From Betaproteobacteria bacterium UBA2293 (GTDB lineage: Bacteria > Pseudomonadota > Gammaproteobacteria > Burkholderiales > Rhodocyclaceae): a stretch of DNA of 14,507 nt. The stretch is from NCBI GenBank assembly GCA_002345845.1, contig DDWF01000005.1, positions 12,496 to 27,002 on the forward strand, given 5' to 3'. Shown piece after piece: positions 7,277 to 14,088 of this stretch. Position numbers and translations under genes: made by a program. How positions within the stretch are numbered: position 1 is the stretch's first letter; each line of letters starts with the position of its first letter. A model generated the notes under the pieces. The model was not told the origin of the DNA. It searched no databases and worked only from the letters and a program-made list of their open reading frames with translations.

Positions 7277-8530
7277 TCAGGCGTAACGGGCGACGCTCAG
7301 GTCGTCGACGCTGATCTCGGGTGCCTTGCCGCTGAGCATGTCGGCGACGACGCGGCCGGTGCCGGCGGCCATCGTCCACCCGAGGGTGCCGTGGCCGGTG
7401 CTCAGGGTCAGGTTGGCGTAGCGGGTCTTGCCGATGATCGGCGTGCCGTCCGGCGTCATCGGCCGCAGGCCGGTCCAGAACTCGGCCTTGGCGACATCGC
7501 CGCCCTGGGGAAAAAGGTCGCTGACGACAAACTCCAGGGTCTTGCGCCGGCCCTCGTCCAGTTGCAGGTCGAAACCGGAAAGCTGGGCCGTGCCACCAAC
7601 GCGGATGCGGTCACCAAGACGGGTCACGGCAACCTTGTGCGTCTCGTCCATGATGGTGGATTCCGGCGCCATGTCCGGATCGGTGATCGGCACGGTGATC
7701 GAGAAACCCTTGACCGGATAGACCGGGATGTCGATGGCGAGCGGCTTCAGCAATTGCGTCGAATAGCTGCCGAGCGCCAGCACGTACTGGTCGGCGGTCA
7801 GCGTGCCGGCTTCGGTGCGGACGCCGGTGATCTGGCGACCGTCGTGCTCGATGCCGGCGATGGTGGTACCGAATTTGAACTTGACGCCCAGCGTCTCGGC
7901 CATCTTTGCCAGGTTCTGCGTGAACTTGAAGCAGTCGCCGGTCTCGTCGCCGGGCAGGCGCAGGGCGCCGACGAACTTGTCCTTGACCAGGGCCAGCGCC
8001 GGCTCGTAGTCGAGGTAACCGGCCCGATCCAGCACCTGGAAGGGGACACCGAATTCCTTGAGGATGTCGACATCCTTGCCGATACCGTCGAGCTGTTTCT
8101 GGGTGCGGAACAGCTGTAGCGTGCCCTGGCTGCGCTCGTCGTAGGCAATGCCGGTTTCGGCGCGCAACTGCTTCAGGCAGTCGCGGCTGTACTCGGCAAT
8201 TCGCACCATGCGGCTCTTGTTGACCTGATAGGCCGCCTCCGTGCAATTGCGCAGCATGGCCAGGCCCCAGCGCCACATCGCCGGATCGAGCATGGGCTTG
8301 ATGACCAGCGGGCTGTGGTGCATCAGCATCCACTTGATCGCCTTGAGCGGTACGCCGGGACCGGCCCAGGGCGCGGAATAACCGGGCGATACCTCGCCGG
8401 CATTGGCGTGGCTGGTTTCCAGGGCGGGCCCTGGTTGGCGATCGACCACCGTGACCTGATGCCCGGCCTTGGCCAGGTAATAGGCGATGGTGGTGCCGAT
8501 GACGCCACTGCCGAGAACGAGAACATGCAT
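7277..8530 (-). CDS. dadA: D-amino acid dehydrogenase small subunit (D-alanine dehydrogenase)
   Basis: This FAD enzyme oxidises D-alanine and other D-amino acids to imino acids and passes electrons to the membrane quinone pool. The product is 417 residues, slightly shorter than E. coli DadA (432). The FAD dinucleotide fold is at the N-terminus ([22 protein letters not shown] at 7-12, then VTVVDRQ), followed by [48 protein letters not shown] and [14 protein letters not shown] (379-392). The ATG at 8530 has AAGGAG at 8538-8543 with 7-nt spacing. The frame is open to 8704, but that stretch holds the promoter region, so the longer form is rejected. It is the first gene of dadA-ridA-AGCS-alr. A near-consensus sigma-54 promoter at 8580-8595 predicts a 39-nt leader and control by the divergent TyrR-like activator. 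Confidence 0.97.
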   Translation of the reverse strand: MHVLVLGSGVIGTTIAYYLAKAGHQVTVVDRQPGPALETSHANAGEVSPGYSAPWAGPGVPLKAIKWMLMHHSPLVIKPMLDPAMWRWGLAMLRNCTEAAYQVNKSRMVRIAEYSRDCLKQLRAETGIAYDERSQGTLQLFRTQKQLDGIGKDVDILKEFGVPFQVLDRAGYLDYEPALALVKDKFVGALRLPGDETGDCFKFTQNLAKMAETLGVKFKFGTTIAGIEHDGRQITGVRTEAGTLTADQYVLALGSYSTQLLKPLAIDIPVYPVKGFSITVPITDPDMAPESTIMDETHKVAVTRLGDRIRVGGTAQLSGFDLQLDEGRRKTLEFVVSDLFPQGGDVAKAEFWTGLRPMTPDGTPIIGKTRYANLTLSTGHGTLGWTMAAGTGRVVADMLSGKAPEISVDDLSVARYA

Positions 8531-8579
8531 CTGACTTCTCCTTGAAGGAACGGGTTGTTGCTGTCGATGAAGGCGGTAT

Positions 8580-8595
8580 AGCGATTCCCGTGCCA
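8580..8595 (-). promoter_or_regulatory. Sigma-54 (RpoN) promoter of the dadA operon
   Basis: On the minus strand the sequence reads TGGCACGGGAATCGCT. The -24/-12 consensus is TGGCACG-N4-TTGC(A/T); the only departure is C for the second T of the -12 block. The GG and GC pairs have the exact required spacing. It predicts transcription starting near 8569, 39 nt before the dadA ATG. The divergent regulator has GAFTGA, the loop that contacts sigma-54, which makes the pairing credible. Confidence 0.88.
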
Positions 8596-8657
8596 CCAAA
8601 TAAAAGCCCATGAAAACAGTCACATAAATAATCACCCAGGAAAAACAGCCAGCAAAT

Positions 8658-8675
8658 CGTAACGATTTCAATACA
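8658..8675 (-). promoter_or_regulatory. TyrR-like box 1 (candidate activator site for dadA)
   Basis: The minus strand reads TGTATTGAAATCGTTACG. It fits the G-N14-C framework of the TyrR box (TGTAAA-N6-TTTACA), with TGTA at one end and TTAC near the other. Its centre is about 98 bp upstream of the predicted sigma-54 start, a usual enhancer distance. It overlaps a perfect small dyad AAATCG-TAA-CGATTT (8654-8668). It is one of three related 18-mers in this intergenic region; 15 of 18 positions match box 2 and 14 match box 3. Confidence 0.65.
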
Positions 8676-8724
8676 CCAGCAGCAAAATATCCGTGGAAAT
8701 TCAATTTTTCCCTCTATTTTTCAT

Positions 8725-8753
8725 TTGCTTGCCATCGACGTATCGTTTTTAAT
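8725..8753 (+). promoter_or_regulatory. Candidate sigma-70 promoter of the TyrR-like regulator
   Basis: A -35-like TTGCTT (8725-8730) lies 17 bp before a -10-like TTTAAT (8748-8753, 5/6). The predicted start is near 8760, leaving a leader of about 26 nt without a Shine-Dalgarno sequence. The -35 match is weak. Its overlap with boxes 2 and 3 is what makes it plausible as an autoregulated promoter. Confidence 0.45.
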
Positions 8754-8756
8754 ACA
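8739..8756 (-). promoter_or_regulatory. TyrR-like box 2 (overlaps the regulator's -10)
   Basis: The minus strand reads TGTATTAAAAACGATACG, again TGTA-N10-TAC with the G-N14-C spacing. It covers the candidate -10 hexamer (8748-8753) of the regulator gene, so occupancy would be expected to repress that gene. Its centre is about 178 bp upstream of the dadA start, so it may also help activation from a distance. Confidence 0.6.
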
Positions 8757-8757
8757 G

Positions 8758-8775
8758 CGTAATCAAATCAATACA
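8758..8775 (-). promoter_or_regulatory. TyrR-like box 3 (over the regulator's predicted start site)
   Basis: The minus strand reads TGTATTGATTTGATTACG, with the same orientation and framework as boxes 1 and 2. It begins one base after box 2 (19 bp centre to centre, a little under two helical turns) and 100 bp from box 1. It ends 10 bp before the regulator ATG and covers its predicted transcription start near 8760. Confidence 0.6.
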
Positions 8776-8785
8776 CACCGCAAAC

Positions 8786-10315
8786 ATGCGCATCGATGTC
8801 TTCTTTACCGACCGTGTCGGCATCGCCCAGGAAGTCCTCGCCGAGCTGGCCCGACGCAGCCTCAACGTGACCGCTGTCGAGGTCGATCCACCGCATATCT
8901 TCATCGAGGCTCCGGCCCTCGATCAGCGCGGCCTCGCGGCCTTGCGCGACCAGCTGATGCAGGTCAGCGGCGTGCGCACCGTCGAACCGGTCGGCATGCT
9001 GCCTGGGGCACAGCGCCGCCTCTACCTTGACGCCCTGCTCGCCTCGCAACCCGACCCGATCTTCGCCGTCGATGAGGCCGGCCGTATCGTCGTCGCTAAC
9101 AGCGCCGCCATCACCGCCAGCGGCCTGACAGAAGCCAGCCTGATCGGCAGCCCGATGCAGGAGCTGATCGGCAACCCGGAACTGCTGCGCCAACTGGTCG
9201 ACGGCGGCTACCACCTGCCGGTCTGCGAAATCGTCATCAACCGTGAGCCCTACATGCTGGAAACCATGCCGCTGCACGAATCCGGCGATCGCGTCGCCGG
9301 CGCCGTGATGACCCTGCATGCGCCGAGCCGCATGGGCGAACGCATGAGTGCCCTGCAGAATTACGATGCCGGCGGCTTCGAGGCCATCCTCGGCAGCTCG
9401 CCGGAAATCGTGCAGCTCAAGCAGCGCGCGGCGCGCATGGCGATCGTCGATGCGCCGCTGCTGATTACCGGCGAAACCGGCACCGGCAAGGAACTCCTCG
9501 CCCACGCCTGCCATGCCGGCAGCAGCCGCCGCAGCCAGCCCTTCTTCGCGCTGAACTGTGCCGCCCTGCCGGAAAGCCTCGCCGAGAGCGAACTCTTCGG
9601 CTACGCCGCCGGCGCTTTCACCGGCGCCCTGCGCGGCGGCAAGCCCGGCCTGCTTGAACTGGCCGACGGCGGCACCGTCTTCCTCGACGAAATCGGCGAA
9701 ATGTCGCCCTACCTCCAGGCCAAGCTGTTGCGCTTTCTCAACGACGGCAGTTTCCGCCGCGTCGGCGGCGACCGCGAATTGCGCATGAACGTGCGCATCA
9801 TCAGCGCCACCCACCGGGCCCTGGAAAACATGGTCGGCAGCGGCCACTTCCGCCAGGATCTGCTGTTCCGTCTGAACGTGCTCAATCTGCATGTGCCACC
9901 GCTACGCGAACGTCCGGGTGACATCCTGCCGCTCGCCCAGTTCTTCCTCGGCCGCGCCTGCGCCCAGGCCTCGCGGACGCCGATGCGGCTGGCGCCGGCC
10001 GCCTGTGCCGCCATGCTGGCCAACCCCTGGATCGGCAATATCCGGCAATTGCAGAACGTGATATTCCGGGCGGTGACGATGACCGAAGGCAACATCATCA
10101 ACGTCGGCGATCTCGAACTGGCGCAGGAAGCCACGCCAGCCCTGCCCGGCGAGAGCGGTGACGTTGCCAGCCTCGAACAGGCCGTCGCCGATTTTGAGAA
10201 AAACCTGCTGCAACGCCTGTACCGGGATTTTCCCTCCAGCCGCCGCCTGGCCCGCCGCCTCAACACCTCGCATTCAGCCATCGCCAATCGCCTGCGGCGC
10301 TACGGAATTTCCTGA
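8786..10315 (+). CDS. TyrR-like sigma-54-dependent transcriptional activator (ACT-PAS-AAA+-HTH)
   Basis: The product is 509 residues. An ACT-like ligand domain occupies about 1-70 (MRIDVFFTDRVGIAQEVLAEL), a PAS domain about 80-175 (DPIFAVDEAGRIVVANSAA), an AAA+ sigma-54 interaction domain about 198-425, and a C-terminal HTH about 460-509 (SSRRLARRLNTSHSAIANRLRRYGI). In the AAA+ domain are Walker A GETGTGKE (229-236), the GAFTGA loop (276-281), Walker B VFLDEIGE (298-305) and arginine-finger RQDLLFRLN (356-364). The domain order is that of TyrR and PhhR. E. coli TyrR lacks GAFTGA and works with sigma-70; this protein keeps it, so it should activate sigma-54 RNA polymerase. Divergent dadA has such a promoter plus TyrR-like boxes, so I infer it controls alanine catabolism and itself. 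The ligand is unknown; alanine or an aromatic amino acid are both possible. Confidence 0.93.
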   Translation: MRIDVFFTDRVGIAQEVLAELARRSLNVTAVEVDPPHIFIEAPALDQRGLAALRDQLMQVSGVRTVEPVGMLPGAQRRLYLDALLASQPDPIFAVDEAGRIVVANSAAITASGLTEASLIGSPMQELIGNPELLRQLVDGGYHLPVCEIVINREPYMLETMPLHESGDRVAGAVMTLHAPSRMGERMSALQNYDAGGFEAILGSSPEIVQLKQRAARMAIVDAPLLITGETGTGKELLAHACHAGSSRRSQPFFALNCAALPESLAESELFGYAAGAFTGALRGGKPGLLELADGGTVFLDEIGEMSPYLQAKLLRFLNDGSFRRVGGDRELRMNVRIISATHRALENMVGSGHFRQDLLFRLNVLNLHVPPLRERPGDILPLAQFFLGRACAQASRTPMRLAPAACAAMLANPWIGNIRQLQNVIFRAVTMTEGNIINVGDLELAQEATPALPGESGDVASLEQAVADFEKNLLQRLYRDFPSSRRLARRLNTSHSAIANRLRRYGIS

Positions 10316-10329
10316 GCAAAGGAAATTCC
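10304..10329 (+). terminator. Hairpin across the regulator stop codon, possible weak terminator
   Basis: GGAATTTCC (10304-10312) and GGAAATTCC (10321-10329) are perfect 9-bp inverted arms around an 8-base loop that contains the TGA stop. A short CTTTCCC follows, so the T-run is poor for a classical intrinsic terminator. It may end or attenuate the regulator transcript and separate it from bioF, which starts 80 bp further on. Confidence 0.4.
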
Positions 10330-10409
10330 CTTTCCCGACGAAAACCTTCCTGTCGTTGGCGCAATACGTGACAATACCGGCCCGCGCCAATCCATCGAGG
10401 CGATCTGCC

Positions 10410-11576
10410 ATGCCTATTGACGACCATCTCAATGCCGAACTCGGCGACATCGCCGCCGCCGGCCTGACCCGCCGCCGGCGCGTGCTGGCCTCGCCCTGCG
10501 GCCGCCTGGCTATCGTCGATGGGCGCGAACTGCTCAATTTCGCCAGCAACGACTATCTCGGTCTGGCCGGCAACCCGGAGATTGCCCGGGCGATGGCCGA
10601 GGGCGCGAGGCAATGGGGCGCCGGCAGCGGTGCCTCGCATCTGGTCAGCGGCCACCTCGCCCCGCACGAGCAACTGGAAACCGAGATCGCCGCCTTTACC
10701 GGTTTCGCCCGCGCCCTGACCTTTTCCACCGGCTACCTGGCCAACCTGGCAGTGACGCCGACGCTTGCCGGGCGCGGCGCTGCAGTGTTCGCCGACAAGC
10801 TGAACCACGCCTCGCTGATCGACGCCATGCAGCTGGCCAAGGCCAACGGTGCCGAGGTCCAGCGCTACCCGCACAACGACCTGGCGGCGCTGGAACGCCA
10901 GTTGGCGGCCAGTACCGCAGCCACCAAACTGATCGTCACCGACGCCGTGTTCAGCATGGACGGCGACCTGGCACCGCTGCCGCAACTGCTGCAACTGGCC
11001 GAGCGCTTCGACGCCTGGCTGGTCATCGACGATGCGCATGGCTTCGGCGTGCTCGGCAAACAAGGCCGTGGCAGCCTGGCCCATTTCGGCCTGCCGCCCT
11101 CGCCGCGCATTCTGCTCATGGGCACGCTGGGCAAGGCTGCCGGTGTCGGTGGCGCCTTCGTCGCCGGCTCGGCGACGGCCATCGAATACCTGTTGCAGAA
11201 AGGCCGCAGCTACATCTTCACCACCGCCGCGCCGCCGGCCATTGCCTGCGCCCTGAGCCGCAGCCTGCAGATCATCGCCGCCGGCGACGCGCTGCGCGCC
11301 GCGCTGTTTGCCAACATCGCCCGCCTGCGCGACGGCACCAGCGGCCTGCCGTGGCGTCTGCTGCCGTCGGCCACCGCCATCCAGCCGCTGATCGTCGGCG
11401 ACAACACCGCCGCCGTCGCACTATCCACGGCCTTGTGGGAGCGCGGCCTGTGGGCGCCGGCAATCCGCCCGCCAACGGTGCCGGCCGGCACCGCCCGCCT
11501 GCGCCTGTCGCTCTCCGCCGCCCACACCGCCGCCGACATCGACCGGCTGCTCGCCGCCCTGAAGGAGCTCGCATGA
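10410..11576 (+). CDS. bioF: 8-amino-7-oxononanoate synthase (KAPA synthase)
   Basis: BioF condenses pimeloyl-ACP (or pimeloyl-CoA) with L-alanine, releasing CO2, to form 7-keto-8-aminopelargonate, the first committed ring-atom step of biotin synthesis. The 388-residue product is a PLP enzyme of the alpha-oxoamine synthase family: NFASNDYLGLAG (43-54), GSGASHLVSGH (72-82), NHAS with His134, VFSMDGD (180-186), DDAHGFG with Asp207 and His210, and MGTLGKAAGVGGAF with the Schiff-base Lys242. The ATG at 10410 has GAGG at 10397-10400. The frame is open far upstream inside the regulator gene, but family length and the ribosome site fix this start. Its stop overlaps the bioH start. A 94-bp gap lies between the regulator and this gene; I see no BirA operator and only weak promoter-like hexamers in it. 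Confidence 0.97.
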   Translation: MPIDDHLNAELGDIAAAGLTRRRRVLASPCGRLAIVDGRELLNFASNDYLGLAGNPEIARAMAEGARQWGAGSGASHLVSGHLAPHEQLETEIAAFTGFARALTFSTGYLANLAVTPTLAGRGAAVFADKLNHASLIDAMQLAKANGAEVQRYPHNDLAALERQLAASTAATKLIVTDAVFSMDGDLAPLPQLLQLAERFDAWLVIDDAHGFGVLGKQGRGSLAHFGLPPSPRILLMGTLGKAAGVGGAFVAGSATAIEYLLQKGRSYIFTTAAPPAIACALSRSLQIIAAGDALRAALFANIARLRDGTSGLPWRLLPSATAIQPLIVGDNTAAVALSTALWERGLWAPAIRPPTVPAGTARLRLSLSAAHTAADIDRLLAALKELA

Positions 11577-12280
11577 ATCCCCTGGTCATCCTCCCCGGCT
11601 GGGCCCTCGGCCGCGGCCCACTGCAAGCGACAGCCGAAGCCCTCGGCGGCAACATCATCGATCTGCCCGGTTACGGCGAGACGCCGGCCACAGCCGATTT
11701 CGACAGCGCCGTTGACGCCCTGGCCGAACGCCTGGCGCCGGGCACGACGCTGGCCGGCTGGTCACTCGGCGCCATGCTGGCGCTGGCCATCGCCGCCCAC
11801 CATCCGGACAAGGTCGGCAAGCTGCTGCTGATCGCCGGCACGGTCTCCTTCGTCCAGCGCGACGGCTGGCCGGACGCCATGCCAACGGGCACCCTGGCCG
11901 AGTTCGCCGGCGCCATCGCCGCCGATGCCGCGGCCATGCTGCCGCGCTTCGTCGGCGGCTTCAATCGCGGTGACAGCCGGGCCCGTGAAGTGACCAGCGA
12001 CATCCTCGCCCTCACCGCCCTGCCGCCGACCGAGGTGCTGCTCAAAGGCCTCGACTGGCTGCGCGACACCGATCTGCGTACCGATGCCGGGCGTGTTGCC
12101 GCCCCGACCCTGCTCGTCCAGGGCAGCGCCGACCCGCTGATGCCGCTCGCCGCCGGTACGGCGCTGGCCGCCATGATCCCCGGCGCCCGCCTGTGCGTCC
12201 TCGAGGACTGTGCGCATGCGCCCTTCCTCTCGCATCCGGCCGACTTCCTGGCCGCCGCCACCGCTTTCGTGCATGACTAG
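11573..12280 (+). CDS. bioH: Pimeloyl-ACP methyl ester carboxylesterase
   Basis: BioH removes the methyl group from pimeloyl-ACP methyl ester, ending the BioC-started rounds of fatty-acid-type elongation and releasing pimeloyl-ACP for BioF. The 235-residue product is an alpha/beta hydrolase with the catalytic triad Ser64 (LAGWSLGAML), Asp187 (QGSADPLMP) and His215 (CAHAPFLSHP). The opening LVILPGWALG gives the oxyanion-hole region. The length is a little under E. coli BioH (256). The ATG overlaps the bioF stop (ATGA at 11573-11576), with AAGGAG at 11562-11567. It overlaps bioC by 8 bp. Being inside the operon next to bioC supports BioH over a generic esterase. Confidence 0.95.
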   Translation: MNPLVILPGWALGRGPLQATAEALGGNIIDLPGYGETPATADFDSAVDALAERLAPGTTLAGWSLGAMLALAIAAHHPDKVGKLLLIAGTVSFVQRDGWPDAMPTGTLAEFAGAIAADAAAMLPRFVGGFNRGDSRAREVTSDILALTALPPTEVLLKGLDWLRDTDLRTDAGRVAAPTLLVQGSADPLMPLAAGTALAAMIPGARLCVLEDCAHAPFLSHPADFLAAATAFVHD

Positions 12281-13064
12281 CGGCAAACCCGTTTCCACCG
12301 TCAGCCGGCCCACTCGATCCCGCATCCGCCAGGCCTTCGAGCGCGCCGCGCAAACCTACGACGACGCTGCCGACATGCAGCGGGAAATCTGCCATGTCCT
12401 GCTCGACTGCCTGGCCGCCGGCGGCCCGGTGCGGCGATTGCTCGATGCCGGCAGCGGTACCGGCTACGCCCTGCCACTGCTGGCCGAGCGCTTTCCCGCC
12501 GCCGACCGGCTGGCGCTCGACCTGTCGCCAGCGATGCTGGCCCGCACTCCCTGTTCCTGCCAGCCTCTGGTCGGCGATCTCGAACATCTGCCGCTGGCCA
12601 CGGCCAGCCTCGATCTCTACTGGTCGAGCCTGGCCGTGCAATGGTGCGATCTGCCGCGGGTACTGGCCGAGGCCCGCCGCGTGCTGCGCCCGACCGGCCG
12701 CCTGGCCATCGCCAGCCTCGGCCCGGAGACCTTCGGCGAACTGCGTCAGGCCTTCGCCGGCGTCGACAACTACCGCCACACGCTGCCTTTCCACACCCCG
12801 GAGGAAGTCGGCCAGATGGCACGCGACAGCGGCTTTACCGATGTCGTCGTCGGCCGCCGCCGGCACCTCGCTCATTACCCCGACTTCCGCAGCCTGCTCA
12901 AGGCGGTCAAGGCGATTGGCGCCAATCAGCTGGGCGATGGCCGCCGGCGCAACCTGATGGGCCGCGCCACCTTCGCTGCCGCCGAAGCCGCCGCCGAACG
13001 CCAGCGCACGGCGGCCGGCCTGCCGCTGACCTACGATGTCCTGATCCTGGAGGCCCACGCATGA
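12273..13064 (+). CDS. bioC: Malonyl-ACP O-methyltransferase
   Basis: BioC uses S-adenosylmethionine to methylate the free carboxyl of malonyl-ACP, disguising it as a primer for fatty acid synthase so that a pimeloyl chain can be built. The 263-residue product has AFERAAQTYDDAADMQ near the N-terminus (21-36), the SAM motif LLDAGSGTGY (56-65), LALDLSPAML (80-89) and the BioC-typical SSLAVQWCDL (118-127), followed by TPEEVGQMARDSGF. The ATG at 12273 sits inside the last codons of bioH (8-bp overlap) and has no clear Shine-Dalgarno, so translation is probably coupled to bioH. An in-frame upstream start at 12210 would add 21 residues unlike the family and lies wholly inside bioH, so I rejected it. 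Its stop overlaps the bioD start. Confidence 0.95.
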   Translation: MTSGKPVSTVSRPTRSRIRQAFERAAQTYDDAADMQREICHVLLDCLAAGGPVRRLLDAGSGTGYALPLLAERFPAADRLALDLSPAMLARTPCSCQPLVGDLEHLPLATASLDLYWSSLAVQWCDLPRVLAEARRVLRPTGRLAIASLGPETFGELRQAFAGVDNYRHTLPFHTPEEVGQMARDSGFTDVVVGRRRHLAHYPDFRSLLKAVKAIGANQLGDGRRRNLMGRATFAAAEAAAERQRTAAGLPLTYDVLILEAHA

Positions 13065-13738
13065 AGCAGGCGTATTTTCTGACCGGCACCGACACCGAGA
13101 TCGGCAAGACTTTCGTCACCTGCGCCCTGCTCCACCGTGCCCGTCAACTCGGTCTCACCGCCGTTGGGCTGAAACCGGTGGCTGCCGGCACCGATGCCGC
13201 CGGGCGCAATGACGATGTCGAGGCCATCCGCGCCGCCAGCAGCCTGCAGTTGCCGGCGGCGATCGTCAATCCCTACTGTTTCACCGCCGCCATCGCCCCC
13301 CATCTGGCTGCTGCCGAGGAAGGGCGGAGCATCGCTTTCGCGCCGATTGTCAGCGCCTGCCGGCAGGCCGAACAAGCGGCGGATATCGTCATCGTCGAAG
13401 GTGTCGGTGGTTTTTGCGTGCCGCTCGGAGCGGCCGGCGACAGTGCCGATCTGGCCGTGGCACTGGGCCTGCCGGTGATTTTCGTCGTCGGCATGCGTCT
13501 GGGCTGCATCAACCACGCGCTACTCACGGTTGAAGCCATCACCGCGCGTGGCCTTACGCTGGCCGGCTGGGTGGCCAACCGCATCGATCCGGCGATGGCG
13601 CGTTTCGCGAGCAACCTGCAGACCCTGCAGGACCTGCTGCCGGCGCCACTGCTCGGTGTCGTGCCGCATGCGCCGGTCGGTGGTGTCGCCGGCGCTGCCG
13701 GCGCCCTGCATCTACCCGGGGATGCGCGCGGCGGCTAG
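13061..13738 (+). CDS. bioD: Dethiobiotin synthetase
   Basis: BioD closes the ureido ring of dethiobiotin from 7,8-diaminopelargonate, CO2 and ATP. The 225-residue length is normal for the family. It has the P-loop GTDTEIGKT (9-17, Lys16), the substrate-site GLKPVAAG with Lys38, IVEGVGGFCVPL (111-122) with the switch-type EGVGG, and WVANRIDP (170-177), a nucleotide-base-binding region. The ATG overlaps the bioC stop (ATGA at 13061-13064) and GGAGG lies at 13049-13053. It is the last gene of bioF-bioH-bioC-bioD. Its final 27 bp overlap the convergent HPt gene, and no T-rich terminator is seen there. The step after it, BioB, is not encoded in the window. Confidence 0.96.
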   Translation: MKQAYFLTGTDTEIGKTFVTCALLHRARQLGLTAVGLKPVAAGTDAAGRNDDVEAIRAASSLQLPAAIVNPYCFTAAIAPHLAAAEEGRSIAFAPIVSACRQAEQAADIVIVEGVGGFCVPLGAAGDSADLAVALGLPVIFVVGMRLGCINHALLTVEAITARGLTLAGWVANRIDPAMARFASNLQTLQDLLPAPLLGVVPHAPVGGVAGAAGALHLPGDARGG

Positions 13739-14062
13739 CACTGCCGCCACTTCGCGCAACCGCGTTTCCAGCATCGCCGCCGCTGCGGCCAGGCCGTTCA
13801 TGTCACCCGCCTTGGCCTGCTGCTCAACGACGTAGGCTGCCGCCGCACCGCTATCGTCGGAAAAGGTGGCCAGCAAACCCTTGATCGTATGGGCCTCGCG
13901 CCGGATTTCGGCCGCCTGGCCAGAAGCAATGGCCGCCGCCAGGCTGGCACAGTTGGCATCGACATCCTGCAGGTACATGTCGAGCATCATGGTGTAGATC
14001 TCCTCGTCGCCGCCGAGGCGCTCGAGGATATCCTGGCGATTGAGTACGAATGCGTCTGCCAT
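13712..14062 (-). CDS. Stand-alone histidine phosphotransfer (HPt) domain protein
   Basis: The product is 116 residues, essentially one four-helix HPt domain: ILERLGGDEEIYTMMLDMYLQDV is the family's usual first helical part, and REAHTIKGLLATF carries the phosphorylatable His58 with Lys61 three residues on. It would relay phosphate between a hybrid sensor kinase and a response regulator. The start at 14062 is chosen because GAGGGGAGA lies just upstream; the frame is open for ten more codons. It is 26 bp downstream of an HD-GYP gene on the same strand, so the two are likely one operon and the HPt may serve that signalling chain. No kinase is in the window. Its 3' end overlaps the bioD 3' end by 27 bp. 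Confidence 0.9.
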   Translation of the reverse strand: MADAFVLNRQDILERLGGDEEIYTMMLDMYLQDVDANCASLAAAIASGQAAEIRREAHTIKGLLATFSDDSGAAAAYVVEQQAKAGDMNGLAAAAAMLETRLREVAAVLAAARIPG

Positions 14063-14088
14063 CCTGTTCTCCCCTCTGCAATAAGCGT

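Noticed and set aside
8596..8657. IHF site between the sigma-54 promoter and TyrR-like box 1
   Set aside because: The stretch is AT-rich and might bend, but no convincing match to WATCAR-N4-TTR was found on either strand.
8531..8704. In-frame N-terminal extension of dadA (58 more codons)
   Set aside because: The extension contains the sigma-54 promoter and AT-rich regulatory DNA. DadA proteins start with the FAD fold at MHVLVLGSG, and a good ribosome site precedes 8530.
10316..10409. BirA (TTGTAAACC-N15-GGTTTACAA type) or BioR operator before bioF
   Set aside because: No such dyad was found by eye. TTCCTG (10347) and GACAAT (10370) are 17 bp apart but match the sigma-70 consensus too weakly to call a promoter.
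12210..12272. Earlier in-frame start for bioC at 12210
   Set aside because: The added 21 residues lie wholly in bioH coding DNA, do not resemble BioC, and would create a large overlap; the 12273 start fits the family and the operon's overlap style.
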